64,000 bases of DNA from Siphonodentalium dalli (taxonomy: Eukaryota > Mollusca > Scaphopoda > Gadilida > Siphonodentaliidae), in contig CP136061.1 of the NCBI GenBank assembly GCA_032622095.1, positions 190,842,369 through 190,906,368 of the forward strand. The letters run 5' to 3'. The position numbers and the translations under genes are program-made. The notes under the pieces were generated by a model that searched no databases, was not told where the DNA came from, and worked only from the letters and a program-made list of their open reading frames with translations. Shown piece after piece: positions 45,760 to 58,678 of the stretch (positions are counted from its first letter, which is position 1; every line of letters starts with the position of its first letter).

Positions 45760-48700
45760 AAGAACAAAAGTGATATTTCTCGCTGCACGTATCTCCATAC
45801 ACGAGAACTAAATGGTGCACAAAATGCATATGAATGAAACACATTCTCCAAAAAAGTTCACCCTCGTTGTTTATGGTGAAGGAATCCATCCCACTCAGCG
45901 ACTGACAGCCAGGTGAATACACCAAGAAATCTTGTGGCAATAGGCGATCCATAATTATCAACGTCGATAAATCGAAGATATTAATCATTCGATACCCGGA
46001 AAGTGGTTTTTGAGATAAGTGATATGCGGAGAAAAGCAGTACAAGAACATATGATCTTCTTGAGTATGGTACAATTGTCCGCAATGTTTGCAAAGAGAAT
46101 TTGTTGTCATATAAGTCGTCCTGTTGAGGATGTTAGCCATTCGAACTGATATGGTGAGATAGTTAATGTTGGTCCGACATAGCTCCCACCCTCACCAAGA
46201 GGACATATATACGACGAGGCTTCACATTCCGAAAGAAATCGAGAGCGGCTACATTTTCCATTGAAGTGTAATTTCGATGTGGACGTCATATATTGTTTAT
46301 CTGTAGCATTCCATTGCGATTGGTTGGAGAAAAAGCCCGTTTCTCCAAACGTGGTCAGGTACTAATACAAGTTGTGATTCTGCTGAATGGGGATAATATC
46401 TCCCAGAAATCCAAAATGAGGGCGATAATATAAGAATCCGTGAAGATTGAACAGAAAAATTCAAAGAGTTGCTCGGTGTGTGCGTGTAAATTTATCAGAG
46501 TAAGCCTACCCATGAAAAAGAGTTTCCTCTTTTCAATTTCTACTCTCAGTGGGTTGATACCCAAACAGGGACAGGACCATTTCCGTACTCGTCCTTGTCG
46601 GTAAACACTGGGCTGTTTTGAGACACAAGCGGTAAGATCGTTCGAGTTGCAGGAAATTTGCGCCTGATAGCTGATACCACATCTGACAGCTATATAAAGC
46701 TTTTGGGAGAACAACATGCTTTATAATGATAAGCTGAGAGATAGGCGATATATATTTTGTGTTGGCCGACCTGCAACCACCAAAAAAGGATTTACGCATT
46801 AGTTCACATGCCTTGTCGGCAGTTGCTTGTCGCGATCGGACTTCTGGTTTTGGGGGTATCCCAAGATGTACCACGCTCTCCACTTCTTTAAGTGCGTTTT
46901 CGCCGAGTTTCCATCTCGAGCTCTGTCGTGTTTGCCTTGCCCTGAGCGGTATGTATTTGGCCCGAAGACAAAGTACCTCGCTTTTTGAAAAATAGTACTC
47001 GAATTTCCAGGTTATACTATAGTTGTGACATATACTTAGCATTTTCTTTAAGCCACCCCCTTCAGAATAAGATAACAAGCATATATGATCGGTGGTGGTG
47101 GGGCAACTGCATGCAAGAGACAGCATCGATGTGTAGACCTTCGAGTGCTTTGGATAAAGTTTGGAGGAGATCGTAGATATAGATAAGGTATAGAACAGGT
47201 GACATGAACCTACCTTGTCTTAGTCCCTTGTTCTTTATCGAGTGACAGGGTGAATACCATTGTATCTCACGACACTCTTCATGCCACTGTACATGTCATC
47301 AATAACTCTGAGTATACGTCCCGCGAGGCCTTTTATGTGCAAATTATATATCAAACCACCATACCAAACGCGATCGAAAGTCTTTTGCGAGTCTAGAAAA
47401 GCGGCATATACACCAGAGTTATTGCTGCATGCAAACTCTATATTACCCTGTAAATAAGAAAGATGTTACATGGCATCCCTTCTGGGAGCTATTTTGGAGA
47501 TTATTGGGGACATTTTCAAAGAGCACCGAGTTCAAATGCCTATCGAGGAGAATTGTTTCAAATAGTGTATTGATGACTGGCAGTATTGTAACTGCCCTGT
47601 ATCTATCTAGACTTTCGACAGGCTTCGGGTCACCATTATAGATAAACACTATACTACACCAACGTTCGTGTCTCGGGTATAAACTCAAAGTCCAGCAAAT
47701 AATTTCCCACGGACATGCATCGTGAAGTTTGAGTGGACTATAATATGTATCAAATGCCCGTTCATGATATGAGAGAGTCCTCCAGATTTCTTTTTAAAGT
47801 TTGTGAATACAAGACCTAATTTCATTGCCTGATACAGGCAAAATTCAAACTCAGATACTTGGTCTGCAGAATTTGAAAGCTGTTTGACAATGTTTCACAA
47901 TGTGAGCTTCGAACCGGCGATAACTGCGATGACCACTTTTGAAGAGATTTTGAAAATAAACCCTCCAACCAGTAACGATATCTTCGGGACTCCTGCGTAT
48001 GGAGTCGCCGAATTTCATTTCATAGCCTTGTTTAATTCCATATCTTGAATTGCTCTTTACGGCTTTCCAAAATAAGCCCGATCACATTGTGCATAGGATT
48101 CAATTCTTCTCTCAGATTAAGTTTTAAGAGAATTGGCTGATGCTCGGTGGCATCGACGAAATTCACGTTTCAATTCCCTATAGGCACGGAAACATCGGTT
48201 AATTAGGTCAGTTGGACGTCCGTTAGCTATCCAGAACCTCCTGCATTGTCGCATACGTTTATGAACAGATTTGAAATGATTCCAATGGGATTTAATGTTG
48301 CGTTTTGATGTCCATTCTAGGACATGCTTTCTGTGCAGCATTGAGGAGAATGTCAATCACCCTGGTGTATAGGGCAATAATGCAGGATTTACTGGACATC
48401 GTTGCGTCCAACAGACTTAGCTCGTATTCTACAGCCGCATTGACAGTTTTTGTGTTTTCCATTCAAGGCTTATCCTTCTTTGTTTATGTGGAAAGTATAG
48501 TTTACTGTCAGTCCACGCTGATATCTCAACCGTGGTTGTTCTGATCTCTATGAATGTTGGTAGATCATGTCATGGATCTCTACTCCAGCTACGCCCGTGG
48601 AGATCATATTCCACACTGGTAAAAGTCAACCTCTGGCTTCTACCAGGAAATACATGCTTTGTTATTAATAGTATCGCCGCAATACGATTTTGAGATATCA

Positions 48701-49210
48701 AGGGAGATATATGGAGCATACCATTGGCCTATGGTTGGATGTATTTAGTGAGTCGTCCACTATATGGACACGTTGGGTCATGTCTGATTTACACCTGTGA
48801 GTTACGATATGATCATTCATAGATGTGGAAACGCTGGTGTTCTAAGGTACGTATGCAAGATCCGATCCTTCACATATATCCAAAGTGACGAGTGACACCA
48901 GCCCATTTGAGTAAAAAATATTTTTCGAAGAATTACCACCTCTGGTCGCGCTTGGGTTAACTATTAATGATCCCGTCCGCTTTTCTTTGAAATTGGCATT
49001 GAAAAATATCCCCCATAAGGTCAACGAGGCCTTGTAGCGAGTATTCAGACACAAGATCAGCGAGTGTGTTTAGACCTGCTGTGATATCGGGTTGAGGGTA
49101 ATTTCTGTTCGGGAGATATATCTGAAAGAAAAACACATACTCGTTCTTGTCAATCTGACGCCTCGCACCGATAATTCTTTCATGACCAATGGTCACCATT
49201 TGAAAATACA
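45760..49210 (-). pseudogene. LINE copy 3, decayed, nearly full domain set
   Basis: Read on the minus strand, the domains appear in order. Endonuclease pieces lie at 49.19-48.96 kb (IYLPNRNYP, then GLVDLMGD) and at 48.83-48.70 kb (SMNDHIVTHRC, then NTSNHRP). The linker is at 48.36-48.12 kb. Reverse transcriptase starts near 47.69 kb (SLDRYRAVTILPVI) with motif A LDSQKTFDRVW near 47.38 kb. The motif C region at 47.1 kb reads TTTDH where an active enzyme has ADD. LPKALYSCQMW and LPTRTSTEMVLSLFGYQP follow, then the knuckle CKHC...H...C at 46.10-46.03 kb. Several frameshifts and stops separate the pieces, and the second catalytic aspartate is gone. It is the same family as copies 1 and 2. Confidence 0.85.
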
Positions 49211-49559
49211 GTGTGAACAATAAAATTTTAAATGATTTTTTTCTCAACTGATTTTCTGCTTGAAAATTCATGTTTTTTAACCACATATATATTATTAACA
49301 TCATGAAATACTAAATATGTGAACTATACAAGGAAGTTTATGTTCCATGAGTCTTCATTACTTTGTGCCTTAATTTTTTGGAATCGCCTGGATACCAAAA
49401 ATGTCGCATAACTCAAAATGTTCGGGGACACTTTGGCTCTTTTTGGCCTAATGTTCCTGCCCGACTTGGCCTGTTGATATCCGCACAAGAGGCACATTAC
49501 AGAAACGGCATGAACGCTCTTTATCATACTTTATCGAGGACAAATAACGACATGTAGGC

Positions 49560-49909
49560 TCTTTATCTTAACAAAATAATTCAGTCTCCGGTGAAAATGA
49601 CTTTCGCTATATATGACAATCAATAAAGCCCAAGTGCAATTAACGCTCAGAGTTGTCTGTCTTGGTCTGGTTTCTGGTTCGAGATTGCTCTTGTTGACGT
49701 CATGCAGGAAAGATCAAGACACCACGAATTTAATTATGTCTGTTATATGTGATATGTTTCAGAGCTTGACCATTTTAACATTATACACATGCATTGAATA
49801 TCACGTTATGAAATTGTTTATTCACTGATTGTTCTAGATGACAATGAAAACATACTACAGACACCAGAAAATAAAAAGTGTTTCTGTTGTCTGAAATGGT
49901 TATTATGAT
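49560..49909. other. no gene recognised
   Basis: No motif or repeat match was found. The endonuclease N-terminus of LINE copy 3, if it survives, would lie in or just before this stretch, but I could not read it. Confidence 0.4.
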
Positions 49910-50585
49910 GACCCCAACCCTCCGAAAGAGGATTTGGGGGTTTATAATGTAAACCTTTGTCCGTCCGTCCGTAACAAACATTTCACAACCCAGATCAAGT
50001 ATCGATAGTCCAATTTGGATGTCCATTGGTATGCCGCTAGACCAGCATTGTGGAAAGGATCTCCGCATAGTGCAGGTTTTGTCGCTCTTTTTCTCCGAGT
50101 TATAGCCCTTTGCTGGACTTAGTGTAAAACGCGTCAACGCGTCCATAACAAACATGATGCTGCAGATGTCTTTATTATTTCATTTCGGTGTCCTTTTGGT
50201 ATGGTGATAGAACAGGTTGGGGAAAGGATATCCACATACTACGGGTTTTTTTTTCATTAAATATACGGCCCTTGTTTTACTTGGAAATTTTAGAATGTTG
50301 TGTCCGAAAGAACACCTCAGCTTGTAACTTGGGCAAGGATCTTCTGATTCAGTTGTGCTTTGGTGTGTTGTTAGCACAGCTCGGGGAAAGGATACCGACT
50401 TACTACAGGTTTAGTTTATTCATGTTTACGAATTTCGGAATTTTGTCTCTATGAACATATCAGCTTGTACATTGGGCATGGATCATCGGATTTGGTTGTG
50501 CTTTGGTGTATTGATAGCCTAGTTAAAGGGAAAGGATACCCACTTCTTGGATTTAGAAAAAAAAATCCATCCATTGCCCAATCTT
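49910..50585 (+). repeat. ~120-130-bp tandem array
   Basis: Starts CCAACCCTCCGAAAGAGGAT and CTTTGTCCGTCCGTCCGTAA, then about four units with TTGGTNTGNTGATAGNNCAG, GGGGAAAGGATATCCACATA and CTACNGGTTT phrases, and CAGCTTGTAACTTGGGCA / CAGCTTGTACATTGGGCA. Non-coding. Confidence 0.7.
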
Positions 50586-51059
50586 TAAACTGAGCGTCGG
50601 GGGCATATCGGTATGCCACGCTTGGTGTCGCCCTTGTTTATTAGATTCATTTTCTGGGGGGGGCAATTATACACGAAATTTTGGTTTAATTACGGACATG
50701 TGTTATTTCTGTCGACAATACATAAGTACCAAGTGGCGTAACATGGTGGAAATTTAGTTTTATGTATTTGGAGCATATTTCTTTGAGCTCCAGGGCGGTG
50801 AATAGTCTTAACAATGTGTAGCGAGGTATGCATGTTATGTGATTTCTTTATTTTATGTGATTCATAGGTCACAGGATAGGGGAGGTTAAAGTCGATGTAC
50901 AAATGGCGGCCACCATATCGCTGGAAATGATAGAATCCAAGTAAGTTGAAATAATTACATCTCTCATTACTTTTCTGTCGACGTGCTCATATAAAAATTC
51001 AACAACAGAACAGGACTTTCTATATAAATATAGGTTTAACCCTGTCTTCATACTAAATG

Positions 51060-51310
51060 AATTATCCATCAATTATAAACGTACGTGTATGTTGCTATGG
51101 TCTGTTCTTCATCTGGAGGAATGTTCAGCAAAATATAAGAAGATGACAGGCAGGTGAAGAGATAATAAAACTGCAGAATGATTCCTATTCATTTGGCGGA
51201 AAATGTTCAGATAATAAGTTCCACACACGGCATATGGTCGTGAGTTGAACTTATCATCCGAACATTTCCCAAGGGATAACTACTCATCAATGAGAATATA
51301 GTAAAGAAAG
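51060..51310. repeat. paired dispersed repeat, copy 1 (see 54.17 kb)
   Basis: Shares with 54.17-54.40 kb the phrases AAATGAATTATCCATCAATT, GATTCCTATTCATTTGGCGG and AAATGTTCAGATAATAAGTT. The last is mirrored 40 bp later as GAACTTATCATCCGAACATT, giving a hairpin. Confidence 0.65.
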
Positions 51311-51512
51311 GGATAACCCAAACCGAAAATTGAACCACAACTGGAATCCCCCCACAGTGACAACAAAAACAAATTTAAAAAAAAACAAAACAATTTCTAT
51401 AACAGTTTTTACTTGCGGGAACCATTATAAAGCGCAGTCTAAGTTACTACAGACACAGGCACATATAACTAGACTTAGTGTATCCGTATGAATATGAGTG
51501 TATGTTAACACA

Positions 51513-51986
51513 TGGGAGGCCGTTTTCACATTTATTAAATAATTGCGCTCAAGTGCAATTAGTTGAACACAAATGAAATTCAATTGGGCTTAAGCGCAAT
51601 TAATTTAACATTATGCGGGCAGCAATTGCGCTTAAGCGGAGTTAACAACTCTGTGATTTCAATTGCACTTAAGCGCAATTGAATTGCGTATAAGCGCAAC
51701 TATTGATCATCGTAAACAAAACCCCCTTAATTCTTATCCAGTAGCCCGCAGGATGACTATCCATCCAAACCTGATAATGAACCTCATTTGATCTTCGAGG
51801 GGTGAAAACTTGTTATGGTAACTGCGCTTTAAAATTGTGCTTAAAGCTTTAAGCGCAATTGGGTAAAGATGTAAGCAATTGCGCTTAAGCGAATTTGAAT
51901 TTCGCTTAAGTGTAATTGTATTTCGCTTAAGTGCAATTGAATTGCGCTTAATTCCAATTATTTAATAAATGTGAAGCGGCCTCCCA
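51513..51986. mobile_element. TIR element filled with GCGCTTAAGCGC palindromes
   Basis: The inverted ends TGGGAGGCCG...ACATTTATTAAATAATTG and mirror lie at 51513 and 51986. Both halves of the interior consist of variants of the 20-bp palindrome AATTGCGCTTAAGCGCAATT, about a dozen in all, around a unique centre at about 51.70-51.82 kb. No coding capacity. Confidence 0.85.
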
Positions 51987-52040
51987 TAATGTATAAAATG
52001 ATACACCACGCGAACGTTGGGTAAATTGGCAATGTTTAAT

Positions 52041-52129
52041 GTAGCATGCCATATATGGAGTTGTGAATATTTATGAATTCCATATATGGAATTCATGAAT
52101 ATTCAAAAGCTCCATATATGGAATGCTAC
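52041..52129. repeat. ~43-bp-arm hairpin
   Basis: GTAGCATGCCATATATGGAG at the left is mirrored by CTCCATATATGGAATGCTAC at the right. The middle GAATTCCATATATGGAATTC is itself a palindrome, and CCATATATGG occurs three times. Confidence 0.9.
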
Positions 52130-53010
52130 TCCAAAACTTTGACCATTTTAGCTACAATCCGAGATTATACTGAATGACCACTTGTGATAGCAGAAGTCAA
52201 TTCTATCGGGTTTGGAACCGGCCTGTTTATGTTCATCCCATTCAGTCTATTCTGGTCAGAACTCAAGTTTTGTTGCTCTTTGTTGCATTACGTCGTTCAA
52301 TGGAGTTTATCGACCCAAGCCATTTCGGGACAAGCAATATTTTCTCATGTTTACAAAGAATATCGTCTTCAAATTTTCTTGATAGATTTTCGATTCCAAT
52401 ATTTATACAAGGCATGGCATTTTCTTTCATTAAAATATCCATTATTCAACTTACTGGCGTATAGACGTTGAACAACCTTGACCAACCATCTAGTTTTATC
52501 ATGCTCAGATGCACGTTTGTCATAAATATAGGCAAGAATTGCAAGAGACTTTCACCCAAGAATTTCTCCCGAAGTTGTCAGTTAAACATCCTGTTATCAT
52601 TTCAGTCCATGTAGAATTTGGAAACATGTGCCTGAAGAAGATAAAAAAACATGGATTTTAATATATTTCAGCGGTTGAAAGTTTAACACTTTTTCGATTT
52701 TTTAAAGGGTTACAGATGGACCCAAGGCAGTGGATAAAAGTTCAAAACATATTAAAGTCTATAAAAGCATCACCACTGAGAAGAACATGGAGAAATAAAT
52801 AAACTTTGTTTTCTTATATTCATTATTGATAGTTCTCCAATAACAACATTTCGTGTGTTGAAACCATTGTTATGTAAAGAAAACAGTTACAGTCACAGTG
52901 ATTTGTCAACAAACATCGCTATTTGTGTAGTGAGTTCAAATATTTTAGTCTGAATGTGATTTTTCAGAATATTGTTCAAGTTAAATTAACTTTGGTACAA
53001 GCCTTGAAAT
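52130..53010. other. no gene recognised
   Basis: Two overlapping plus-strand frames (95-96 codons) at 52.17-52.47 kb have hydrophobic composition but no motif I recognise, and neither is supported by splice or start context. Otherwise unmatched. Confidence 0.4.
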
Positions 53011-53027
53011 AGGGTGTCTGTCATTTG

Positions 53028-53213
53028 CAGAATGAGGTCCCCAGAGGGTGAATTTAGTTATGCTACCCCGCATAGCGGGCTAGCATCACCAAATTCACCC
53101 TCTGGGAACCTCATTCTGCTGAGGTGTAAGCACTAAGCAGAATGAGGTCCCCAGAGGGTGAATTTGGTGATGCTAGCCCGCTATGCGGGGTAGCATCACT
53201 AAATTCACCCTCT
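53028..53213. repeat. palindrome of palindromes (family C relative)
   Basis: Hairpin 1 (53028-53119) runs from GCAGAATGAGGTCCCCAGAG to its own mirror with the centre CCCCGCATAGCGGG. Hairpin 2 (53138-53213) is the reverse complement of hairpin 1. The words match the ends of the TIR element at 21354-21716. Confidence 0.9.
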
Positions 53214-54612
53214 GAGTTATTTCTCATTTGTCAATTTAATGTGTCAAATATCGTGAAAAATCGTAGAGATCTGTTATTCCTAATTCTGATTTAGGCTAAG
53301 GTGGCTGCAGCAAGTATAGTGGTCTATGATACAGCAACAAAACAACAATACAAACAATTTAATTACTACACATCACCTTAACTTGTAATTATAAGTTATT
53401 AATTGTTGGATTCAACAAATACAAATATGACACATCAGGCTATGGAATAATGCAGAACGTGAGGTGCATGCAAATCTCTCTAAACTGTAGTTGATCTGGC
53501 TGCGATCGCGTATATATAATCATATTTCAATCGGTGTTTCAATCGGGGCTTTTAGCTGTTGTGAACTACAGTCACATATTACATGGAAATACTTGATAAA
53601 AAATTTAGATTCAAATTCCCGTCGCGGGTTCCGACTGTATCTATATATACAACTCATTTCGTCACATTGGCAATCTTACAATTAATCATTTCAGGGTACG
53701 CGGGATCAATATGTTTCAATTTGTTGATATGCACGCTTCGTGTCACCACAATGGCAAGTGTTATCTTTTAGAGACCGTAAAAGCGCACATGGCTTTATGA
53801 ACACCCAGTTAAACCATTGATCGACACAAATGACACAAGAGACTGCAACTCGAGCTTTAAACAACCCACATCTGATGATCGATGAACGGCGCTAAACAGA
53901 AAAGGCCACTGTCTTTGTACATTATTGTACCACCAGTGTTTCCCTGCACTATTGTACTAGTACTACCAGAATATACCAGACATGACGTGATAAGAGAATT
54001 GATTCTCCAAGTACTGGAGCCTTGTAGTCTAATATTTGTTCTAAAACACGATGAGTTGAAGATGTTATTTTCTGTGGGATGAATCTAGGATAGGACGGAG
54101 TCACTGATATTTTCCTTCGTGAGCAGTAAGTTAACGAACATCTTAACCCTTTTATACTAAATTGATTCCCCCATCAGTTATAAAAAGTATTCATTGGAAT
54201 GGTATAATATTCGTTTGGAGGGGTGTCCAGAAAAATAAGCAGACGACGGCCAGACGAAAATATAATACAATTGCACCGCAGAAGCATTCCTATATCCATT
54301 GGTGGGAAATGTTCAGATAATAAGTTCAACAAACTACCTATATATATATACGAAATTATTATCTGAACATATCCCGAGGGAATTTCGACTGATTAGGATA
54401 TAATGGGCTAAATGGGTATGGAACTCTCCGCTGAATGGGGGATAGAATGTGTGAATATAGAATAACTTTTATATCCAAATTGGCAATACGAAACGAAGGA
54501 TTTAACCCACAAATCAACAGAGAACAGGGAATGTTCACAAAGAGATTTTCACAAAGAGAATACCGCCTTCAAAGTTCATACCATTAAGTTGCATTTCAGC
54601 CTGTGCCTTCTT
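53214..54612. other. no gene recognised; second copy of the 51.06 kb repeat
   Basis: At 54.17-54.40 kb lies the partner of the 51.06-51.31 kb repeat, with GTTCAGATAATAAGTTCAAC and mirror ATTATTATCTGAACAT. The rest is unmatched. Confidence 0.5.
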
Positions 54613-55086
54613 AAAGGTACTCAACCCGTAAAGAGGGTCCCCATCTCAACAGATTCCAACAACAACAATCCGATCGGAGGATCCTATATTACTATTTCTT
54701 TGGCTTTGGGGGTAAAAAATATTTGATTCGAGTCGAGGAACCCATCAAACAAAGCTCAGAGTTATTAGATATTGATTTTTGAAATTTGTTATAAACTCGA
54801 GATGAGTACTGCTAACTGCCGTAATCTGCTCTGGATGTGTTCTCCAAATCTATTCAAACAGACAAGGATGGATAACTCTAAAATCAAGTGGTAATTTTAA
54901 CGCAATTTTGACTGAGTTCTGGGCCAGATAGTATTCCCGATAATGAAAAATAATAGATTTCTAAAATCGATATCTAACAAATCTGAGCTTTGATGGGTGA
55001 CTTCCTCGACTCGAATCAAATATTTTTGACCCCCGAAGCCATTGAAATAGTAATTGAGAGGAGTTTTATCGGGTTGAGTACCTTTA
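54613..55086. mobile_element. miniature TIR element, family B copy 4 (both ends)
   Basis: The best-preserved copy. It begins AAAGGTACTCAACCCG and ends in its mirror CGGGTTGAGTACCTTT, and the subterminal GATTCGAGTCGAGGAA / CTCGACTCGAATC is also mirrored. Length is 474 bp. Confidence 0.85.
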
Positions 55087-55089
55087 AAT

Positions 55090-57780
55090 GATCCATTGAC
55101 ATAAAATGTTATACCAATGTAGTTGTACTCTTTTATCACATCTGCTATAGCCCCATTTATGGGAAAATTTGGTGTAAACATATTTATTCTCAAAATCATG
55201 CACATGAATTAACAAAATAATGGTACAAATATAACATAAAGACAATTTTATTAGAGAATGGGATTTGGAAGAAAGCAGGATGCTTATATCAGCCATGTCC
55301 CCATCTTTAGCATTCACAGGTGGTGTCTTTATTGATTATTCATAATGTTCTTTTCTCAGTTAGATTTTGCTTTCATGTTCAATGTTTCTATCTTATTGGC
55401 TTTGTCGGCCATCTGGGGCATATATAGGCTGTCAAACAGTAACTAATCATGAGTCACTGCTGGGCAGTCCATGCATCAGATGACCGGAATTGTTACATGT
55501 ATGTGACCTGACCCCAGACCCCACCCCACTGCAGAAGGGTATTCTAAGATCATCTGATCTCGTGTCATATCCACTAGTACGCGATACTTTATTCGGAACA
55601 GCATTGTATAAGTAAGGGGGAGTGAGTTTTTTAGTCATTTAAAAAAAGAGCACGAGTTTAGTCTTTTCTCTCCGTTTTGATAATTTTTCACACCCAACTT
55701 CTTGAAGAACTATGCATTTATAACAACTTCGTTTCGCTTGTTTCAATTACTTAAATCAGCGGTTGCGTAAAAATCACACCTGTAGACAATGGGAAGAAAT
55801 TCTATAGATGTCTTCGCTCTGAAACGTTTATGGTACTACATGATTTTGATGATTAAAACGAAGAGAAACGCAGTGCGTGGCGACATTTTTTAAATAGTTC
55901 CATGTTAAGATAACGTAATATAATATTCCCTTTTCCGGACAGTCGCGCGTTATTCCGTTTCCGATTCCAGAAATGCAATGCATACATATATATACACATG
56001 GCACATTAATTGCTCGCAGGGCTGCGCGGGGATAGATTTCTGTGTTCGATGTGGTATTTGTATTATGTGAGTGCGTTTTTCTGGGACATATAATGTTCGT
56101 AGAAAGGTATAATTCAAGTATTTATCGACCTATATCGATACCGGGAACAATTCAAACGCAAACATTATTAGGTGTATTTTGGTGCACAAACAACAATGTG
56201 GCTTTAAATGCTACCTTCCTTTAGTGTCACCAATGTAGTCAGTTTAAATCATTGTGAAAATAAACGTTCAAATATGTCTTTCATAGTTCGAGGAAGAATT
56301 TACTTTGAACTATCAATATAGCGGATTGTTTGATACAAAACTCTCGAAAATTAATATTATCGAATATATATATGTTTGTTTTGTTCCATCTGGTGCGAAC
56401 CGGAGACATCACGGGTGTTGGCTGTCATATACATACGTTTTAGTTGACACCAACTCAGGACATCTATGACTCGTTTTATTGAACTTATGTTATGTATTTT
56501 TGGCTGTTCGTCACCATGTAGAAAGTTATGATGCACCTATTCATTTTTTTTATTGAATTACTAATTACTTATTACAATTATTAATTGGGGTATTGCAGGC
56601 ATAATAGATTGTATCCTTTCTTCGCATTTATTGATTGATTGATTGATTTATTATGTTTTATACAGATTATGAGTGGTAGAAATATTTTATTCTGAATTGT
56701 CCATGCCAATGTTGGCTGCTTTCACGGGTATATATATATATAATATCCTCATATACATTGTTTTGATGTTCGTTCTATAGTTTACACATCATGGATGGGT
56801 CCAGTACTTTAGTAATTCATTACCATTACCCGCCATTGCACTACAGTTATCATTATGCTTTTCAAAAATGAGAAGTTATACGTGTACATTACCATTACTT
56901 TCAAAAGAAATGCATTATACTATTGTCATTACTTTCAGTATCGTAGCGTTATAGGTTTAAAAATAATAAATACTATGTTTGGGGTCTCTCTAACTACCAT
57001 AGAAAGCCTGACGACCCTATTCTGTCCAATTTCATTTTGAAATGAAAGTTTCAATAAAAATCTCAACTTATTTTTGTTATCCATGCATGGGAATGAGATA
57101 ATGGTAGAGATGATTTCCCTTGTAATTATAAATATAACCAATATACACGTGTATTACATGTCTGCACGTACAACAAATTGTAAAAAAAAAAAAAAAATAC
57201 ATCCCTACCAATCCCCCTTTTTCAAGGGAATGTGACACTATTTAGCAAATCAGGCCTTATATACATGCCGAAAACAGATATTGTGCTGAAGAACTCTTTT
57301 TCAATTTAGCATATCTGATGCAGTATATACCAATACACCATGGCTACATATACATACTAATCTCGGTGCTGGTATAATACACAGTATCCGTGTAAACTAT
57401 ATTGAGTTATATATTAATAGTTATTCACCACTAATTCAGTCAATGAAACCCCGCTTATGTACATGTAAATATTTCAGTTTCATCCTATTTCACCACAAGA
57501 ACAGAAATACAAGCATGAATTTAGCAGAAAAAGAAGAGTTTGCACCTTTAAATGCCGGGTGGGGGGGGGGGGGGCTATAATTATCCGTTCCAAAAAATTG
57601 CTAATGTTCTTGAAGAAGAATATTTCTTTGTAGTATTCACTGATAAGTAAGCATCATTTTTCGTTTACTTTTTAAAGGTACATTTTCATAGCAAACACTT
57701 CTTATCTGATTTAATATGATTTTGCGACAATTGCAATAAGTTGGCAGCTGCTACAACACCATATATCGAACAAATGAATG
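55090..57780. other. no gene recognised; TGAT repeat, poly-G
   Basis: AT-rich. It holds a (TTGA)n stretch near 56.63 kb, a run of A (57181-57196) and G14 at 57561-57574. Small frames without recognisable motifs. Confidence 0.45.
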
Positions 57781-57895
57781 GACACGGGGCCCATAGAGAC
57801 CCCATAAGACCCATTGAGACCCAATATATATTGACCCACGTCCAGAGACCAATTGGGACCACTTGAGACCCCATATAGAGAGAGAGAGACGATTT
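57777..57895 (+). repeat. GAGACCCCAT-type short repeats
   Basis: Six or seven loose copies of (G)AGACC(CCAT) within 110 bp, followed by (GA)n at about 57878-57889. Confidence 0.6.
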
Positions 57896-58678
57896 GAGCA
57901 TCTGACTTACTTGGTCCACGACACTCGTAACGGGCATACGATATTTAGAAGAAAAATCAACAAGACAACAGGATGTGTATCATTGATACATTTGGGCACG
58001 CATGGAGTGCATTATATAGTGTGTCTTCCATTGGCGACCGAGGCTATATACTTATGTTGTCCGTGAAGTCATTTTCATTTTACGTGAAGAATATCAATAA
58101 CCAAAAACGAGACTATTTTGCTCGGCAACACGCCTGCTTGCTGGGTTATCGGTGCCTCCACACATCAGATATATATACTAATAATAATAGTAATAATTCT
58201 GATAAACCCATCCACTAACATCAGGGGGCATGATTTATAGATTGGGAAAAGTGTACTTCTGAAGGTATAATGTCCCCTTGTCCTTCATTGCTCCGCCACA
58301 CTGTCGGTCTCAAGCTGCAAAACAGAGCTCAGTCCCCTCGCTACGCGATGTCAGAACGCTGCCGGCAAATGTATTTTCTTAATTAAATCTAACATTTTTA
58401 TTGAAGTGTTTTGCCAGTTACAATTCATTCTGGCTTGATCTAGACATTTTCAAATGAATATGGACAGTTCAGTTTCTCATAATAATCTTGATGCAGAATG
58501 AATTATATATAACTTATAAAAATCTAAAATAATAAATGAGACATTTCTTCACATTACGTGTAGGTGCGGGCAGCGGTAAGTCCTGCGCAGGTGACTGAAC
58601 TATGCATAGATCTTGTGTCGGTCTATGCACCAAAAATTCACGACCGGTCTCAACACATTAAAGTGAACATAACCAGAA

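Noticed and set aside
52174-52471. Possible membrane protein exon (95-96-codon frames)
   Set aside because: Two overlapping phases are equally open and the hydrophobic character follows from T-rich DNA. No start or splice context.
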